Positions 23,031 to 34,179 of a stretch of 64,000 bases of DNA are shown here, piece after piece (within the stretch, counting starts at the first letter, position 1; each line of letters opens with the position of its first letter). The position numbers and the translations under genes were made by a program. The notes below the pieces were generated by a model. It ran no database searches, had not been told where the DNA came from, and was given only the letters and a program-made list of their open reading frames with translations. The stretch covers positions 1-64,000 of the forward strand of contig NW_003314285.1 in assembly GCF_000143415.4 (NCBI RefSeq), in the 5' to 3' direction. Origin of the DNA: Selaginella moellendorffii (taxonomy: Eukaryota; Streptophyta; Lycopodiopsida; Selaginellales; Selaginellaceae).

Positions 23031-24344
23031 ATGAAAACTCTGTTGCTGCTCTTGATCGCGCTGTGGATGATTCTTGCGATTGTTTCCAGTGAGGACGAGC
23101 AGCGCGAATTCAAGGCATGGATCTATCGCAATGGCAGAAAATCGACGAGGTCAGATGGGATGCGTGTTCATCATCATTTGATCGAGAGCTTAGTGGAAGC
23201 GGAGAGAAACCAGAGCGTGATTGTGGTGGCAAGAGATGGATTGGGGAATTTTAGCTCCATTGCCGAGGCAATCGACTCCATTCCGGAACAAAACCAGCAA
23301 AGAGTGATCGTGTGGATCAAAGCGGGAGTCTACAGGTAAAATGAAAAAGAAATCTAGTCTCTCTGTTGGATCGAAAAGGTTCTCACCTTGAGCCAGGGAA
23401 AAGATTGCCATTCCAAAATCCAAACCGTTTGTAACACTCCAAGGAGATGGGAGCTCACTCACGATAATCACTTGGAACTCCACAGCTTCGGATAGAAATG
23501 GCACGAATCTACTCAAGACATATAACAGCGCCACCATTTCCATCAACTCGAGGTTCTTCATCGCCAAGAACATCACATTCCAGGTTTGCTCTAGCTAAAC
23601 ATCTTTGAGAAGTTCTCGCAAAATAATCTCAAAGAAATCATTACTAGAATGAAGCAATTGCTCACATCCATGGTGAGACCGGGAAGCAAGCCGTGGCATT
23701 GCGAATCAGCGCGGACATGGCGGCCTTCTACGATTGCAACTTCCATGGCGGCCAAGACACTCTCTACGATCACAAGGGCCGGCATTACTTCAAGCGATGT
23801 TTCGTGCAAGGAAGCGTGGATTTCATCTTTGGCTATGGAAGATCCCTCTACAAAGTACGTAAAAACCAAACTCTCCATCAAAAGATCACAACCTTTGCAG
23901 GATTGCCATCTCTACTCGATCGCCAACAAAACAGGCGCGATCACTGCACAAAAGAGGACCATTCGCAACATGAACTCGGGATTTTCATTCGTGAATTGCA
24001 GCATCACTGGATCCGGAAGAATTTACCTGGGACGTGCATGGGGAGATCGATCCAGGGTGGTCTACTCGTACACCTACATGGACGCGCTCATAGCTCCTCA
24101 AGGGTGGCAAAACTGGAATCACCCAGAACGAAACAGGTAGATTTTTGCATTTCTTCCAACTTCGCATTGAAAATTCCATCTCTCGCTCCATAGGACTGTG
24201 TTCTTCGCGCAGTACGAGTGTAGCGGGCCTGGAGCAAAGACGAGCCAGCGAGTGGCATGGGCAAGAACCCTCACTTTCGAGGAGGCACAACCATTCCTAG
24301 ACACAGATTTCATCCATGGAGAAACATGGCTTCTCTCCACATAA
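23031..24344 (+). CDS. Pectinesterase (pectin methylesterase) without PRO domain
   Basis: Predicted exons: 23031-23335, 23397-23583, 23648-23854, 23901-24136, 24194-24344; 361 residues. PME removes methyl esters from cell-wall homogalacturonan and acts in the apoplast. A signal peptide is evident (MKTLLLLLIALWMILAIVSS). The catalytic domain keeps all hallmark residues: Q178 in QAVALR, Q200-D201 in GGQDTLY, D222 in DFIFG, and R278-W280 in LGRAW. There is no N-terminal PMEI/PRO region, so this is a type II-like (group 2) PME of the usual length. Family residue roles are established for plant PMEs. The next gene, a PPR, begins only 54 bp after the stop on the same strand. Confidence 0.93.
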
Positions 24345-24398
24345 AGGAGACTATTTGTTTCTGATGATACAACTTAGAATGTGACCTTTTGGGGATCT

Positions 24399-26057
24399 AT
24401 GGGTTTTGCAAGCGGAGCTAGTGTCAGATCGATTCAAAGTTCAAGATCGAGATCGATCAAGCAGCTCCCTGTTGATTCTTCCAACACCTACTCTTCCAAT
24501 CTTGTCATCCAGCAGCTCGGGCGATCCGGCAACCTCGAAAACGCTCGCGGTGTTTTTGATAATCTCCAGCCCAGGAACGTGTTCTCGTGGGGAATCTTGT
24601 TATCGGCATATACCCAGAATGGGTATCATTCAGCTGCAAAGGCCATGTTTGAAAAGATGCCGGAGTGGAACGTCGTTTGCTGGACATCAGCGTTCCAATC
24701 TATCTCACAAAGCGGCCATTTGGCCGATGCCAAGTTCATGTTTGATTCTATGCCCGAGCGTACGGTAGTGACGTGGACGGCCATGGTCACGGTATATGCC
24801 CAAACCGGGCATCTATCCAAAGCTAAGGCCGTGTTTGATTCTATGCCCCAACATAACGTTGTCTCGCGTACGGCAATGCTGACGGGTTTTTCTGAAAAGG
24901 GTCAGATAGACGAAGCGCGTGTTTTATTTGATGCTGTTAACGACCGAGACGTGATCTCGTGGAACGCGATGATTTCTGCAAATGCCCAGAACGGGCATTG
25001 CGACGAGGCGAAGTTTTTGTTTGATACCATGCGAGAGAAAAACTCTGTGACGTGGAACGCGCTGCTGTCAGGATTGGCGGAGAATGGACGGCTGGATTCT
25101 GCGAGAGATCTCTACCACAGGATGCCACAGCAAAACGTTGTCTCGTGGACTGCCATGATTGGCGCATATTCCCAGTGTGGGCATCTTGACCACGCCAGGG
25201 CCGTGTTTGAGATGATGCCCGACCGCAACGTCGTCTCATGGACGGCCATGATGACTGCCCTTGCCATCAGCGGGGATATCGACGGCGCAAAAGCTACGTT
25301 CGATACCATGCCCGAGAAAAACGAGGTATCTTGGTGTCTTATGGAGGCCGTGTTTGCCCAGAAGGAACGATTGGAAGATGCCGGGAATGTCCTCGCTAAG
25401 ATGCCGGTTTGGAGCGTGATATCCTGGACCACCATGCTGGCGGCATATTCCCATGGAGGGCATCTCTCCAAGGCAGTGGAGGTTTTCGCTGAGATGCCCG
25501 ACCGCAATGCCGTGTCGTGGACAGTGATGCTCATGGCATATACCCACAACGGGCATCTTTATGACGCCCAGAGAATCTTTGATGAGATGCCCGACCGAGG
25601 GGTGGCTTCCTGGAGCGCGATGGTCGCGGCATATGCCCAAAATGGGCGCGCCGCCGCGGCGAGGAATCTCTATTGCGCGATGAATCAGGATGGGATCAAG
25701 CCGGACGAGCTCTTCTTCAAGACGATCCTGGCGGCATGTAGCCACATTGGCTCTGTGGACGAGGCCTGGCACTACTTTGTGTCGATGATCGCGGATTACT
25801 CCCTAGAGCCCTCGATGGATCACTGCTCGGCTATGGCGGACGCGCTAGGGCGGGCGGGCCGGGTCAAGGACGCCGAGGAGCTCGTCAAAAGCATGCCCTA
25901 TCTCCCCAATGCGAGCTCCTTGGGAGCCCTCGTTGGATCGTGTAGAACGAGCAGCGACGTCGATCGAGGGGCCCAGGCGGCAAAAGCAATGGCGGAGATC
26001 TTGCCACGCGACTCCGCGCCTTACGTGGCGTTGTCCGGAATGTGTGCTGAGGTGTAG
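24399..26057 (+). CDS. PLS-class PPR protein with an array of short S-type repeats
   Basis: Intronless, 552 residues from the first in-frame ATG; the frame is open slightly further upstream, but only from a GTG. PPR proteins bind single-stranded RNA in mitochondria or plastids for editing, splicing or stability. The N-terminus is Ser/Arg-rich (ASVRSIQSSRSRSIKQL), fitting an organelle transit peptide. From about residue 61 there are twelve near-tandem motifs, eleven of 31 residues of the form VVSWTAM..AYAQ.GHL..A...FD.MP.RN, then P, L and S motifs and a short E1-like end (NASSLGALVGSCRTSSDV...APYVALSGMCAEV). No DYW deaminase domain. The dense 31-residue repeats resemble SS-type arrays known from lycophytes. 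Target unknown. Confidence 0.9.
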   Translation: MGFASGASVRSIQSSRSRSIKQLPVDSSNTYSSNLVIQQLGRSGNLENARGVFDNLQPRNVFSWGILLSAYTQNGYHSAAKAMFEKMPEWNVVCWTSAFQSISQSGHLADAKFMFDSMPERTVVTWTAMVTVYAQTGHLSKAKAVFDSMPQHNVVSRTAMLTGFSEKGQIDEARVLFDAVNDRDVISWNAMISANAQNGHCDEAKFLFDTMREKNSVTWNALLSGLAENGRLDSARDLYHRMPQQNVVSWTAMIGAYSQCGHLDHARAVFEMMPDRNVVSWTAMMTALAISGDIDGAKATFDTMPEKNEVSWCLMEAVFAQKERLEDAGNVLAKMPVWSVISWTTMLAAYSHGGHLSKAVEVFAEMPDRNAVSWTVMLMAYTHNGHLYDAQRIFDEMPDRGVASWSAMVAAYAQNGRAAAARNLYCAMNQDGIKPDELFFKTILAACSHIGSVDEAWHYFVSMIADYSLEPSMDHCSAMADALGRAGRVKDAEELVKSMPYLPNASSLGALVGSCRTSSDVDRGAQAAKAMAEILPRDSAPYVALSGMCAEV

Positions 26058-26299
26058 GGTGAGATTGCCTGCCACGCCGGTCGGATTTTCTGCGTGAGCT
26101 CTCCACGTCATTGGCTTCTTCGCGGTTTATTAGGGCTTTGGAAATTCGAATGACGCCCTTTCGACGATCTCTCTGTTTCCCTGGACCATTCTCGATCGTT
26201 CGTTCGGCCTATGCGCGCTGGTGGATCGGTAGATCAGTCGCACTGGATCGATCTCCTTGGCGCGGGTGAGAGATCGATAAATCGCACAGGATTCCAGCA

Positions 26300-27464
26300 A
26301 TGCCCAAGAAGAAGGCATTGCTGCCGAGGCCGGTGGTGTCACGAAGCGAGCCCGCGGAGGAGCACGAGTCCGAGGGCGAGGACGAAGAGGACGAGTTCTC
26401 GGTGCAAATCGCCCCCGGGCTCCTCCCAGCGCCTCTCCGGCTCGATCCACCGGGACCCAGCGACCCGGTGATCGCCCCCTACGCGGATTTCTTGCATTTC
26501 ACCCAGGTACCCGATGTTCCTCGCAAGCTCGCGGGCGCCCAGGAGGTCCGAGGCCAGTCGTGGCCGCTCGCGCCACCCGACGAGATTTGCCGCGGCTCCA
26601 CGAACATTTCCATCAGCAGCAGCAAGGACGTAGCGCTGCCGCCCTTGATCTTCTCCAAGCAGCACAAGTTCACGGTGGTTTGCTACAGCGAGCCGGACCC
26701 AAACGGCGATGGCGGCGATGCCAACAAGCTTTGCTCGGTGGTGTCGGTGGAGAAAGAGAGGGATGGCGAGGACGATGAGATCTTGCAAGGCCGCGATCTG
26801 GAGGGAAGGATCACCAGGTTTGGCGATTTGAGCAGCAAGGTGGACTTTTGCATGCAAGTGAGGAGCTTGTATAAGTTTGAGACGAGGATCGTGAACGACA
26901 CAACCGGTGTTTTCAAGAGCACGAAGCCTCGGGTGTGTGGAGCGTGCTCGTTGCAAGCTCGAGCGGAGCTCCTCCCGGATTTGAGGCACAAGTATGGGTT
27001 TTTGTTCCGGCACACGATCCACGTCCACGGCCCCGCGGGGTGTGATTTCGAGAGCAAGGTGAGACTCGCCGATCGATCCCGGGTGGATGTTCTCGCCGTC
27101 AAGATCGGCCCGAGCGCCAGCGGAGGATCATCCAAGCCGGAAGTGTTGAGAGTGTTGCAAGTGACGCATTTCATCGGGGTGAGCATCACGCCCATCCCGA
27201 GAACTTCGTCGGCGATGCCGAGGCCGCTGCCACCCGAGTTTCGCGATCCCCAGCACTTGACCATGGACGAGGATTTTTTCGACAGGGCGGAGCTAACTTT
27301 CCAGGACAAGGAAGAAGAGGATGTTCCGCCACCTTCGAATCCTCCCTTTAGACGCCCCAGCCGATCCGAGCCAGGTATAACCAATGCCTTCACACTGCGT
27401 TGCGTGATCATGGTCTATTGTGAACTGATGTTTTTCGAGGTTCTGATTGAAAATTCCAGCATGA
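26300..27464 (+). CDS. Conserved-looking protein of unknown function
   Basis: A long frame from ATG at 26300. The simplest model splices at 27374 (ccag|gtataa) to 27460 (ttccag|catgaag), giving stop TGA at 27462-27464 and 359 residues; reading through the intron instead extends the frame to 27490. I do not recognise the family. Visible features: an acidic patch near residues 18-35 (EPAEEHESEGEDEEDEF), a central possibly beta-rich region with CGACSLQARAELLPDLRHKY and RHTIHVHGPAGCDF, and a Pro-rich acidic tail. No signal peptide or membrane segment is seen. Codon composition is GC-rich and the opposite-strand frames here look like shadows. It begins 242 bp after the PPR stop. Confidence 0.7.
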
Positions 27465-28929
27465 AGACTGCTACTGAGGGAAGACAATAGTTGACTGCTC
27501 ACACTCTTGTGTTCTTAAATCTAATGTTTGGTTTAGATTGGATAATGCAGTATACAATCTCTTTAGAATTTATTTTTATTATAAATTGGTAGATTCGTAT
27601 AAACTAGCATTCCTTAATTAAATGATTGAGCTTCACATTAGCACAATTTGATTGGTTTGTGGTTGTTTTTGTATCAATAATATATTTATGCTCTTTTGTG
27701 GTCACAATATCTTTTGTAAATTTGTCCATACTTGATTTTTTCTTGAGTTTCTATAGCTATTTTTATAGTTGTAACCAAATTATGTAAAAGGCTTACCTGC
27801 AAGGTAGTCATATTGTTTATTTATTGAAAAAGTTATCTTCCAAGTTCTAGAAATAGTTAAAGTCATAAAACCCATACCAAATATAGATTTCCTAAGGAAT
27901 TTACTAAATATTAAAAATTGGGGGAAGTCTTTTCTCCAAATGCATTCTCCTGAGCCTTTTTAAAGAGTGTTTGAGGTGTCAAGAGAGTATTCAGCAAATT
28001 TATAAAGCTTGAAGTGCATACTAATGACAACTATGTGAAAGTAAATGTGGAGGTAAGAATTTTTCAACTTTATTATATTATTAGTACCAAGCTAAAAATG
28101 ATGAGAAAGAATTTACTCTTAAACTAAATCATCTTTGAACAAAATTCAATTAGATTTTGGCCCATAAAGAAAATTTTATTATACTTAAAGCAAACATATA
28201 AAGGGACTAATGGATTAGTTCCTTTTAGATATACCCCATTTATAATGTGAGCACTAACATACCACAACCTAGCAAATTGTCAACTCTTAAAAATGATCAG
28301 TAGTTTTTTTCAAAGAAAAGAACTAATAGAATCCCACATTAAAGAACTAACTGTTAGAGAATATTTTTGTTTATTCAGGGTAAATTTTCTCTAGTATTGT
28401 TTTAGCATTTAATTGTGTAGAGTGTTTTTGTAATTATTACACAATAAATTTAATGTTTTTGAATAAAATATAAACATTTTATATAATAATAAATTTCTAA
28501 ATTAAATTATATATAAATAATAATATTTAATACTAAAAAATTATACATTGGGAAAAAAGAATAAACTCTCTTGAATTTAGATTATTGAAACCAAAATATA
28601 TATCATTGATAAGAATATGCCATGAATAAAATCATGGGAGTACACTCATGTGTAGGAGAGCCCTCCAATTATATATATACACATACATATATACATATGT
28701 AGCATATACTTTTTGTATGTTGAGTAAAGATTTTTATAATGCACTGTGAGGGCAGTCACAGTACTTGTTTTATATTTTTATTTATTTAGTCATGTACTAG
28801 GATTTGTATCTACCTGTATTATTTTGTTTCTATAATATAACATTGCCATATTTTTCCTATTTATTAGTCCAAAGGATCAAATAGAAGTTTATAATTAATA
28901 AAAAGGTTAGCTAATAAATTAAAATAGAA

Positions 28930-29066
28930 TATATCAGGAAATTTTTAGGAAATTTTACAAATTATAAACATATTTATAATTTAGAAATACAAGATTAATC
29001 TAAATAAATAACAATGGTAGAATATTCTAGAAATTCAAGCATATTCTAGGTATATCCACTACTACC
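28930..29066 (+). repeat. Dispersed AT-rich repeat, diverged partial copy
   Basis: Shares aattataaacat.tttataattta, acaagattaatctaaat and caagcatattctaggtatatcc with the copies at 2137 and 29636. Only the right-hand part of the unit is recognisable. Confidence 0.5.
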
Positions 29067-29080
29067 CCAATCCCCTTAAT

Positions 29081-29328
29081 ATTGCAGTTGATCTTTTAAC
29101 AGTTGTAGATCATGAAATTACAGTCTTTAATCTACATCATAGTATCAAAAAAAAGTACTTATAGAATCTCAAAATTTATAAAATTGATTCACTATTAATT
29201 TAATGAAAATGTTTATATTTAAAGTTCTAGATTTTCTTACTATTATAGGTAATTTTAATAATTTTTTAATAATGGTTGACTTTATAGATCATTGATCTAA
29301 AACAGTTAAAAGATCAAAAACTGCAATC
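29081..29328. mobile_element. MITE-like element with terminal inverted repeats
   Basis: About 248 bp bounded by imperfect inverted repeats of roughly 35 bp: the left arm starts attgcagttgatctttt (29081 onward) and the right arm, read in complement, starts attgcagtttttgatctttt (29328 downward). Both continue with aact/aacagtt and tagatca. There is no coding capacity. A target duplication was not obvious. Non-autonomous DNA transposon is the likely type; the superfamily is not determined. Confidence 0.6.
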
Positions 29329-29635
29329 CATGTGGGTCCTTATAGGTTTACTTAAGAAAACCAAAAATCATATTTAAACCAATATAGTTAAAAACCATCC
29401 AATTAATAATTTTTTATCTTCTTTATTTACTAGATTATTTTTAATTTGTTAAATATATATTTTATGAATTAATAAATTTAAGTAAAATAGAAAAAATTAA
29501 AACACATAATTATATACCACTCACATAAATTCATATTGCATCAAAACAGAATACCAACCAAGAGCATTAAATTAGAGTGATCAAGTAAGGAATATCATAC
29601 TTCTTATATCAAAATAATAGGGAAAGTAATAATAC

Positions 29636-29915
29636 ATTGCTACATGTTGCATATAGCAATGCTTCTTTTGTTTAATAATTGTGTTATTCTTACTTATTAA
29701 TCTAATTGATCAAATAAAGTTTATAATTCTAAGCATGTTTGCAATTTATAAACACAAGATTAATCTTATTGCATATCAACCATTAGATGATAGAATTAAA
29801 ATGAATATACTAGAAAGGGTTTAAAAAAGTTTATAAATTATAAACATGTTTATAAATTATAAATATAAGATTAATCTAAATGAATGACAAGCATATTCTA
29901 AATATATCCACAAAC
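29636..29915 (+). repeat. Dispersed AT-rich repeat, copy 2
   Basis: Best match to the copy at 2137-2460 in the same orientation: ttgctacatgttgcat, gtgttattcttacttatta, taagcatgttt, acacaagatt and the terminal atatatccac. It also carries gattaatctaaatgaat shared with the first copy. Confidence 0.6.
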
Positions 29916-32373
29916 CAAAAATACATTTTAATTGTTAACAACTATAATCACTGTTATAACAGTCTAGATTAGTCCATACATAGGGATCACACCCTCGAAA
30001 AGTGGGTTTGAAGACACAGGATAGAGGTTTTTCCACAACAGTTGACTTCATTTCAGGTTTTCACCTTGTTTTAGTGATTTAACCAATATGCTTCAACTTT
30101 GCTTTAATAGTTTTAAATATATTAAATGTTCTTAAGGTCTGCCTAGAGGAACTTAGCTCACTTTCACTCTCCCTCACAAAGAACTTCTTAAGCCAGTTCA
30201 TATGCTTGAAGTTGTTTTATTTCTAGCAAGAATGTCACAAGCTGCATTGCAAGGGCCTTATCAAATAAGAGCATTTAGAGATTATGCTCTTGCCAAGGAA
30301 CATAACAAACTAAATGATGTGGTTTTTGGATTTTATATGTGTGTTAAATTCAAATTAGTGTATAGTTATCCATATGGCAAATTTTTCTATCATTTTTATA
30401 TATAATTTCAGCATTATGTATAGATTTATATATGGATTTTTTTTAACTCTGAAGCAATAACACATTCTTTCCTATGGTTTTTTCACATAATTTTTTATAG
30501 CTCAAATAATCACAGTTTATAGTTCACTGATACATTATTCTAGGTTATTATCCAAATAGTTTTCTAAAGCTCATACGTTATATGATTATTCATAAGCACA
30601 TCCCATACCAATTGGTTTTTCCATTTTTTTCTCCAAGGTTTCTAGATATTCCATTTATATAATTCTATCTATCTATCTATATATTACTTTTTTTAATACA
30701 TTTTTCTTTATTTGCAATAATAAAATCTTAAAATAATATCTCTACTAAGTTTTATACTTATATAAGCCTATAATAGAAATAATAACAATAATAATTAGAA
30801 AAATACATCTACATTATTAAGTTTCTGATATAAAAGCCCTAGATTGATAATTTTTTCATCAATTATATAAAGATATAGACACATTCCTAATAACTAATAT
30901 TAAGTGAGTATTTTTCTTGGTATCATTGTTTTGAAAGCATCTACATTCTTCAGTATCACATAAGGACTAAATAAGTAAATGTGAAACACTCAAGCTCAAA
31001 CACAAAAGGCTTAGCATTACTTATATTCATTTGCCTCCCAGGTGACTCCTTTGTGAAACTAGAGCCAATATTTTATGCCTTAGGGAAGTGAGCCTTATCC
31101 TAAAGTCCTTCATTGAATTTTGAAGATGCTACATTCTTTTCGTTAATTGGCTTTTCCAAAATCATATCTAGGATTTGAATTCTAATCGTGATGGTGGCTA
31201 GGGTTTTGATAGGAGATAGGGCTATACATTAGTGTCAGGACCCAAAGATGGTGAACTCACATCCTTTATTGGATAGTTTGGGAGGTTTCTTTTGGCACAA
31301 TCCCATAGATGGATATGAGGGGACTTTTGGGGGATTTTGGAACTATTGGCAAGGATTTGCTACCACAAGGCTGTATCAACATTGTACCACTCTTGTTTCA
31401 CTTGGTTGCACAGATGGTGGGTTGGATTGACATAGAGCTGTGGTGGAATTTTTGGGATTTCCATGTGGTACTTTATTGAGAGGGTTTGTGTGGACCTGAG
31501 CTAGGGTTTTTTGTGACAATGGAGTCAGCACAAAGTGGCAAAAATATCCCAACAAGCAAGATGCACGGAGGAAGCTTAGCATTTAGGACATTGGCAGTCA
31601 TCTCTTGCCTCTGTACCACGACATGTTGGAGGCTCGAGGTTGGAAGTTCTCACAAACAACACTTGCTAGTGCCAGCAGCACTGTCATAGAGGGGCAATCA
31701 ACCAAGCTCCAGATGTCTTCTTTAGTGCCACCCTGGCCTTCTCCACTGCTACCTTGGCCGTCCTCAAGGGCGACACAGCGTTGCAAACCAGTAAGATTGT
31801 CATTTGGTTTCCATAGAGTTATAGAGTTATAATTTAGGTTGATCCATCCATATGAATGCACAGTTTTGTAAAACTCAGTGAAGACTTATCTCGGGTGATG
31901 ATCGGCTGCAGGAGAAACTATCAGTCCTATAGGTTTTTGGTTTGTCCTTTTGGGAAATATACCTACCAGAGCGAGTATGTCGAAGGAGAATGCTGTATAG
32001 TAGCCTGGAAAGTTGGGCTACGCTTTTATCCTGTGAGTTCCTGAGTTGATCAAACTCTACTGAGTCCTTTATTCATGAGTATATTGTCTCTAGATTGGTG
32101 GTTGTGCCATGACCTCTTTTTCCATAGCGTGCTTACGTGTTGTGGCAGTGCTATTGACGCTTGGAGTCTCATATGAGCGTCGCCGGGAGTGGAATTGAAG
32201 ATCCTTGGCTCTCTGATCTCTTCCTTTCCATGCCGCTCACTGGCCCTGAGAAACGTTTGGCAAGCTAATATGTTCACAAGCAATGTTGGCAGGCTTAAAA
32301 GTTTGTTGATCTCCCCCCAAAGCCAGAAATTGATCTTTTGAACTCCTCAGATTTAAAATGTGATAAACCCTAG

Positions 32374-34179
32374 ATGTGGAGGATTAGGGCTAGGCAGCTC
32401 GCTTGCAGGGCCTTGGAGAAGGAGATGGCGCAGGAGCAAGTGGTGACGCCGTGGGAGGTGTCGGGCAGCGGAGCTATCGATTATGACAAGCTCATCTCGC
32501 AATTTGGATGCGAGAAGCTGGAGCAGCGCCTCATTGACAGGGTCGTCAAGCTCACTGGCAAAAGAGCACACACGTTTCTTCGTCGCGGCGTCTTCTTTGC
32601 TCACAGGTACGTCGTCTAGATTGAAGAGTTGGACAGAGAGCATTTTTCTTCTGCTCCCAGAGACTTTGAGAAAGTCCTCGATTCTTACGAGAAGGGAGAG
32701 AAGTTTTACCTCTATACTGGACGAGGGCCATCGTCAGAAGCTCTTCATCTCGGCCATTTGATACCATTCATGTTCACAAAGTAGGTGTCGGCATTTTTTA
32801 TTTTTTTTTCCATCGCTTTCTTCTGTAGATATTTGCAGGATGCTTTCAAGGTTCCGCTTGTCATACAGCTCACAGACGATGAGAAGTGTATGTGGAAGAA
32901 TCTGAGCGTGGAGGAGACCAAGAGACTTGCACGGGAAAATGCCAAAGACATCATAGCCTGCGGCTTTGACATAAGCCGGACATTCATTTTCAGTGATTTC
33001 CAATATGTCGGTCGGTAAGTCATGTTGCTTCGTTCTAGTTTCTCGGATTGAATCAGCATGGTGTTTTTCCAGTGGATTCTATGAAAACATGATTAGCATC
33101 GCCAAGAGTGTGACCTTCAATCAGGTCCGAGTCCAGTTTGTCGCTATTTAAATTTTACTCAGTAGGAACTTGATGATTCAGGTGAAGGGCATTTTTGGTT
33201 TTGATGGCGAGTCTCATATTGGCAAGATTTTCTTCCCAGCTGTTCAGGTACTTAGTCTGCTCGCGTCTCCTCTCCGCCTAAATCGTACATCTGTACAGGC
33301 AGCTCCGTCTTTTCCAACCTCCTTTCCTCATCTATTTGGGACCAAAAGCAAGATCAAATGCCTCATACCTTGCGCGATTGATCAGGTAAGCTCTTTACTA
33401 TTCCACTAGTAACTAAGGTTTTTCTTACCGATACAGGACCCATACTTTCGAATGACTCGCGATGTTGCTCCAAGACTAGGCTACCAAAAGCCTGCCTTGA
33501 TTGAGTCGAGGTTTTTCCCCGCATTACAGGTGAGTGCTTCTTTTTAAAACTTATAGCACTAAGGCGTTCCACATTTCAGGGAGAGAGTGGCAAAATGTCT
33601 GCTAGTGATACGAACTCTGCAATTTACGTGAAGGATACCCAAAAAGAGATCAAGAAAAAGGTACGAGCAGCGTTAGAGTCTTACGGGTCTGACATGCTTC
33701 ATAGATCGCGAATTATGCATTATCTGGAGGCGGAGATACGAAGGAGCTACAACGAAAGAACGGTGCCAATCTTAAAGTGTGGTGTTCCCGCGTTCTCGAT
33801 CGGTCTTATATTCTTTTTTAAATTTATGTTACAGGTCGATATACCATTCAAATACTTGACGTTCTTCCTGGACGACGACGAGGAGCTCGAGAGAATAAGA
33901 GACGCAAGTAATCTCTTTGTTTTTTCAATTTTACTAACATGTTCAGTTTTTACAGGAGTATGGGTCGGGAAGAATGCTCACTGGAGAGATAAAAAACATA
34001 CTGAGCGATGTTCTGTGGAAGATGGTTGAGCAGCATCAGCAGGCTCGTTTAGCCGTCACAGAAGAGGTTTGGAACGTGAAATAGAACACCATGGTTACTA
34101 AGTGATGAGGATTGTTATAATGCAGATGGTGGATGCTTTTATGGCTCCAAGAGAAATGCCTTTTATGTTTGAAAAGTAG
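32374..34179 (+). CDS. Tryptophan--tRNA ligase, cytosolic eukaryotic type
   Basis: Charges tRNA-Trp with tryptophan. Twelve exons: 32374-32606, 32661-32780, 32829-33014, 33073-33124, 33182-33247, 33299-33385, 33437-33529, 33580-33660, 33705-33776, 33835-33903, 33956-34066, 34126-34179; 407 residues. Class Ic motifs are present: HLGH at 107-110 (the HIGH motif, in [14 protein letters not shown]) and KMSAS at 284-288. [16 protein letters not shown] and [10 protein letters not shown] are typical of the eukaryotic enzyme. The intron after GAC at 33903 begins GCAAGT, a GC-AG intron. A second in-frame ATG at 32425 (MAQEQVV) could be the cytosolic start; the first adds 17 Arg-rich residues that could act in targeting. 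Introns are 44-58 bp in most cases. Confidence 0.94.

Larger units (their letters stand above)
27500..32340. other. AT-rich, CpG-poor repeat block
   Basis: Nearly 5 kb of AT-rich DNA with short frames only. It holds two copies of the dispersed AT-rich repeat and a MITE-like element (listed separately), an ATCT-rich tract near 30664-30683, and a short palindrome ctgttataacag at about 29955. From 31200 to 32340 GC rises towards the tRNA-synthetase gene, but no protein family was recognised there. Confidence 0.65.

Noticed and set aside
24937-25772. Several long minus-strand frames inside the PPR gene (also inside 49698-50429 and on the + strand at 52080-53663)
   Set aside because: Shadow frames created by the repetitive codon pattern of PPR motifs on the opposite strand.
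30202-30405. 67-codon frame in the AT-rich block
   Set aside because: Short, isolated and unlike any family I know; no supporting exon nearby.
32607-32619. 13-base intron after exon 1 of the tRNA-synthetase (ending gtctag)
   Set aside because: Far too short to splice; the acceptor at 32660 restores the conserved [13 protein letters not shown] sequence.
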